39,388 nt of DNA. It comes from a virus. A model generated the notes under the pieces. The model ran no database searches, had not been told where the DNA came from, and was given only the letters and a program-made list of their open reading frames with translations. Positions 37,910 through 39,388 of the stretch are shown here, piece by piece. Made by a program: the position numbers and the translations under genes. Location of the stretch: the IMG/VR virus record IMGVR_UViG_3300035703_000194, positions 1 through 39,388 of that record. The stretch is one strand, 5' to 3'. Within the stretch, counting starts at the first letter, position 1; each line of letters starts with the position of its first letter.

Positions 37910-38067
37910 ACCTACCACCAACCGAATTCGAACTAGTCACCGCGCAACAGCTATGCCTTGAGCGTAATCGTGACGAGCCGAACGAGAAAGATATTGAGGA
38001 TGCTATTAAGATGGCGTGTAAGTGGAATCAGAAACGAATTAAGATGGGGTTAAAATCATGGCAATAG
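37906..38067 (+). CDS. Hypothetical small protein, 53 aa
   Basis: A 53-residue mixed-charge protein (LPPTEFELVTAQQLCLERNRDEP) with a basic C-terminal helix (DAIKMACKWNQKRIKMG). It starts ATGA-coupled and overlaps the following gene by ten bases. The frame fills an otherwise empty stretch and is likely real, but unassigned. Confidence 0.55.
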   Translation: MNLPPTEFELVTAQQLCLERNRDEPNEKDIEDAIKMACKWNQKRIKMGLKSWQ

Positions 38068-38594
38068 ATTGGAGTAAAGCGCCTGAAGGGGCTGAGTTTT
38101 ATGCAAATGGTCACTTTAGAAAAGTTATTGATTCTGGATGTCCTTATAAATGGGATCTTATTAAGTGGGTGAGAGGCGCTTGGACTTCGCAAGAGTGCAG
38201 GGAGTGCCTAGATTATTCAGAGCGCCCAACCATTTCGTTGACGTCAACACAATGGCCAGAAACAGACGAGCGGATCTCAGTAATTGCGCAGAATGGCAAC
38301 ACTGGCGAGCATTACTCATCACCAAAGCACGACAGCGACAAGCCGCGTTATGATCTGTTGCCGCCAATTGCAATTGACCTAATGGCTCAAGTGATGACTT
38401 TTGGCGCGAAGAAGTACAAACCGGAAGGCTGGCGCACAGTAGATAATGCAATCCAGCGCTACCAGGCTGCGTTATTGCGCCACTCATTCGCTATGTTGCG
38501 AGGTGAAGTGCTAGACCCTGAAAGCGGATTGCCACACGCTGCCCATGCGATGTGTTGTGCTGCTTTTATTGCGGAGTTACTAGGCGAAAAATAA
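38058..38594 (+). CDS. dATP/dGTP diphosphohydrolase-domain protein, 178 aa
   Basis: The C-terminal half (residues about 95-178) has HDSDKPRYDLLPPIAIDLMAQVMTFGAKKYKPEGWR followed by ALLRHSFAMLRGEVLDPESGLPHAAHAMCCAAFI, which I recognise as the dGTP/dATP diphosphohydrolase N-terminal (DUF5664) domain related to MazG-type nucleotide pyrophosphohydrolases. Residues 1-70 are a separate module common in phage early proteins. Such enzymes act on the dNTP pool; in phages with 2-aminoadenine DNA a related enzyme (MazZ) supports that synthesis, but no PurZ homologue is visible here. It is the last gene before the terminator. Confidence 0.7.
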   Translation: MAIDWSKAPEGAEFYANGHFRKVIDSGCPYKWDLIKWVRGAWTSQECRECLDYSERPTISLTSTQWPETDERISVIAQNGNTGEHYSSPKHDSDKPRYDLLPPIAIDLMAQVMTFGAKKYKPEGWRTVDNAIQRYQAALLRHSFAMLRGEVLDPESGLPHAAHAMCCAAFIAELLGEK

Positions 38595-38607
38595 TTCGCC
38601 TTTTTTT
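38583..38607 (+). terminator. Intrinsic terminator after the recombination operon
   Basis: GGCGAA (38583-38588), loop AAATAA, TTCGCC (38595-38600) followed by seven Ts. A good terminator that separates the recombination module from the downstream small-gene run. Confidence 0.9.
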
Positions 38608-38617
38608 GCTTTATCGC

Positions 38618-38646
38618 TTGACCGATACCGATAACGGTATTATATT
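38618..38646 (+). promoter_or_regulatory. Strong rightward promoter with internal operator
   Basis: TTGACC (38618-38623), 17 bases, TATATT (38641-38646). A perfect palindrome ATACCG-ATAA-CGGTAT (38625-38640) fills the spacer. A repressor bound there would block RNA polymerase. The region CGCTTGACC around the -35 matches the leftward promoter at 28822. Confidence 0.75.
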
Positions 38647-38691
38647 ACTTGTCAAGCAGGCAATAACGCCGACAACGGAAGGAAAGAGAAA

Positions 38692-38850
38692 ATGAAAACT
38701 TACAAAGTTGTATTTAAAATAAACATGAACCAAGAAAAACCTTTTACAAAGTTTGTTTATGCAGAAACAAGAGATGATGCAATCCAGTACGTAAAATCTC
38801 AAGCGCAAATAACAAATAGATTCATCATCTCTTGCAAGTTAGATAAATAA
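38692..38850 (+). CDS. Hypothetical small protein, 52 aa
   Basis: A 52-residue basic protein with strand-helix-strand character (TYKVVFKINMNQEKPFTKFVYAE; DDAIQYVKSQAQI; FIISCKLDK), like a small ferredoxin-fold accessory. Preceded by a strong ribosome-binding site (GGAAGG). First gene under the operator-controlled promoter. Function unknown. Confidence 0.6.
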   Translation: MKTYKVVFKINMNQEKPFTKFVYAETRDDAIQYVKSQAQITNRFIISCKLDK

Positions 38851-38865
38851 CCAACCGGAGCAAAA

Positions 38866-39201
38866 ATGAAACCAATCAAAGAAATAGCCAAGGCGTTCAA
38901 CCTGTCGCCTAACTCAGTAAAAAAATGGACGCCAGCCAAGCGTGAACGTGCATCTCGCCTAATCGACATGCAGATTAACCCAGTGATTATGCAGCTAACA
39001 GGCGAGCTTTACGCGGCATGTTTTGCCACTAGCAACATGAGCAATAAACTAATTGCCAACGTGTTCACCAAAGACGGCTATGGCCATTTTAGCGTGTCTG
39101 TGCTTGATGAGTCGCCAATGTATATTGTTGACTTGCAAGATTTGACTGTGACCAACCTACAAAATGCAATTGCAAAGATAGAAGGAATTATTTATGCGTA
39201 A
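38866..39201 (+). CDS. Hypothetical protein with N-terminal helix-turn-helix, 111 aa
   Basis: Residues 4-30 (IKEIAKAFNLSPNSVKKWTPAKRE) look like a helix-turn-helix; the rest is alpha-beta (YAACFATSNMSNKLIANVF; YIVDLQDLTVTNLQNAIAKIEG). Possibly a regulator or recruiting factor of the operator-controlled operon. Preceded by GGAG. The stop overlaps the next ATG by eight bases. Confidence 0.6.
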   Translation: MKPIKEIAKAFNLSPNSVKKWTPAKRERASRLIDMQINPVIMQLTGELYAACFATSNMSNKLIANVFTKDGYGHFSVSVLDESPMYIVDLQDLTVTNLQNAIAKIEGIIYA

Positions 39202-39316
39202 CGACCGCCGTAAGTGTTTCAAGTCTCGCTTTTTCGAGGCGCTGGCTTGGTGTGTGCCGACAATGTTGCTTTTCTTTTATGTTATCTACGTGTTTTTTAT
39301 GGAGCTGGCAAAATGA
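39194..39316 (+). CDS. Small membrane protein, 40 aa (spans the assembly join)
   Basis: A 40-residue protein: a basic N-terminus (RNDRRKCFKSR) then one hydrophobic segment (ALAWCVPTMLLFFYVIYVFF) and a short tail. Start overlaps the previous stop by eight bases; its end overlaps the next gene as ATGA. Its last 55 bases also appear at the window start because of the terminal repeat. It forms a pair with the 56-aa membrane protein. Confidence 0.6.
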   Translation: MRNDRRKCFKSRFFEALAWCVPTMLLFFYVIYVFFMELAK

Positions 39317-39388
39317 ACACAACACTAGCAATTTTCTTCGTTATCGCCGCAATCGCCTTGATAGTTTCAGTTATCCGCGACGCCCGCA
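39262..39388. repeat. Right copy of 127-bp terminal direct repeat
   Basis: Identical to bases 1-127, offset by 39261. It is a duplicated segment of the circular sequence, not an additional genomic copy, in the most likely reading. Confidence 0.95.
39313..39388 (+). CDS. 5' part of the 56-aa membrane protein gene (complete copy at 52-222)
   Basis: The first 76 bases of the gene are repeated at the window end. The frame runs off the window; the intact copy is at the start. Confidence 0.8.
   Translation, partial: MNTTLAIFFVIAAIALIVSVIRDAR

Noticed and set aside
1-39388. CRISPR arrays, tRNA genes, integrase and att sites
   Set aside because: No regularly spaced repeats, no tRNA-like T-loop signature, and no recombinase motif found.

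Overview
The window is a complete genome of a tailed double-stranded DNA phage (Caudoviricetes, siphovirus-like), not bacterial chromosome. It carries terminase, portal, scaffold, capsid, a neck/tail series, a frameshifted tail assembly chaperone pair, tape measure, tailspike, endolysin and holin, plus a phage replication/recombination set. The first 127 bases are repeated exactly as the last 127 (39262-39388), so the sequence is a circular assembly opened inside a gene. The unique length is 39261 bp, and genes near either end should be read across the join. I see no integrase, excisionase, partition gene, tRNA or rRNA, so a lytic lifestyle is likelier, though a small Cro/CI-type regulator is present. 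A Gram-negative, probably gammaproteobacterial, host fits the M15 endolysin, strong Shine-Dalgarno sites and the protein families, but this is a weak inference.

Layout. Transcription diverges from one control region near 32530-32617. Rightward (+), from 32617 through the window end and on to 2554, lie Sak4-like ATPase, SSB-like protein, HNH endonuclease, YqaJ/lambda-exo-type nuclease, SF2 helicase, VRR-NUC nuclease, a dATP/dGTP-diphosphohydrolase-domain protein, then a second promoter with a palindromic operator (38618-38646). That promoter leads a run of very small genes: two tiny membrane proteins, a YopX protein and several helix-turn-helix proteins. Leftward (-), from 32528 down to 2561, lie the regulator, a second HNH protein, primase-helicase, a 450-bp non-coding origin-like region, small accessory genes including a C5-methyltransferase-like protein, then terminases, an N4/N6 DNA methyltransferase, MuF-like protein, portal, scaffold, capsid, a candidate structured RNA, membrane proteins, connectors, tail genes, tailspike, endolysin, a third HNH protein, holin and tail-fibre genes. 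The two transcription directions meet at a bidirectional terminator at 2544-2562.

How it works together. The early + operon looks like a self-sufficient recombination-replication module (annealing ATPase, ssDNA-binding protein, 5'-3' exonuclease, helicase, resolvase-like nuclease) that would work with the primase-helicase. The long - operon builds head, neck and tail in canonical order and ends with lysis and host recognition. Nearly all neighbouring genes overlap by ATGA or a few bases, so translational coupling is the rule; several intrinsic terminators around the capsid and tail tube genes probably set protein ratios.

Most interesting points: (1) a roughly 280-nt intergenic region at 18139-18416 that folds into several hairpins with a possible long-range pseudoknot and its own terminator; (2) a 13/14-base promoter-like motif shared by two intergenic sites that follow terminators; (3) an iteron-bearing, dyad-rich AT-rich region beside the primase gene; (4) a complete -1 frameshift signal in the tail chaperone gene; (5) an HNH gene whose C-terminus copies the last codons of the endolysin, a footprint of insertion; (6) an HNH gene whose ribosome-binding site is buried in a terminator-like hairpin.
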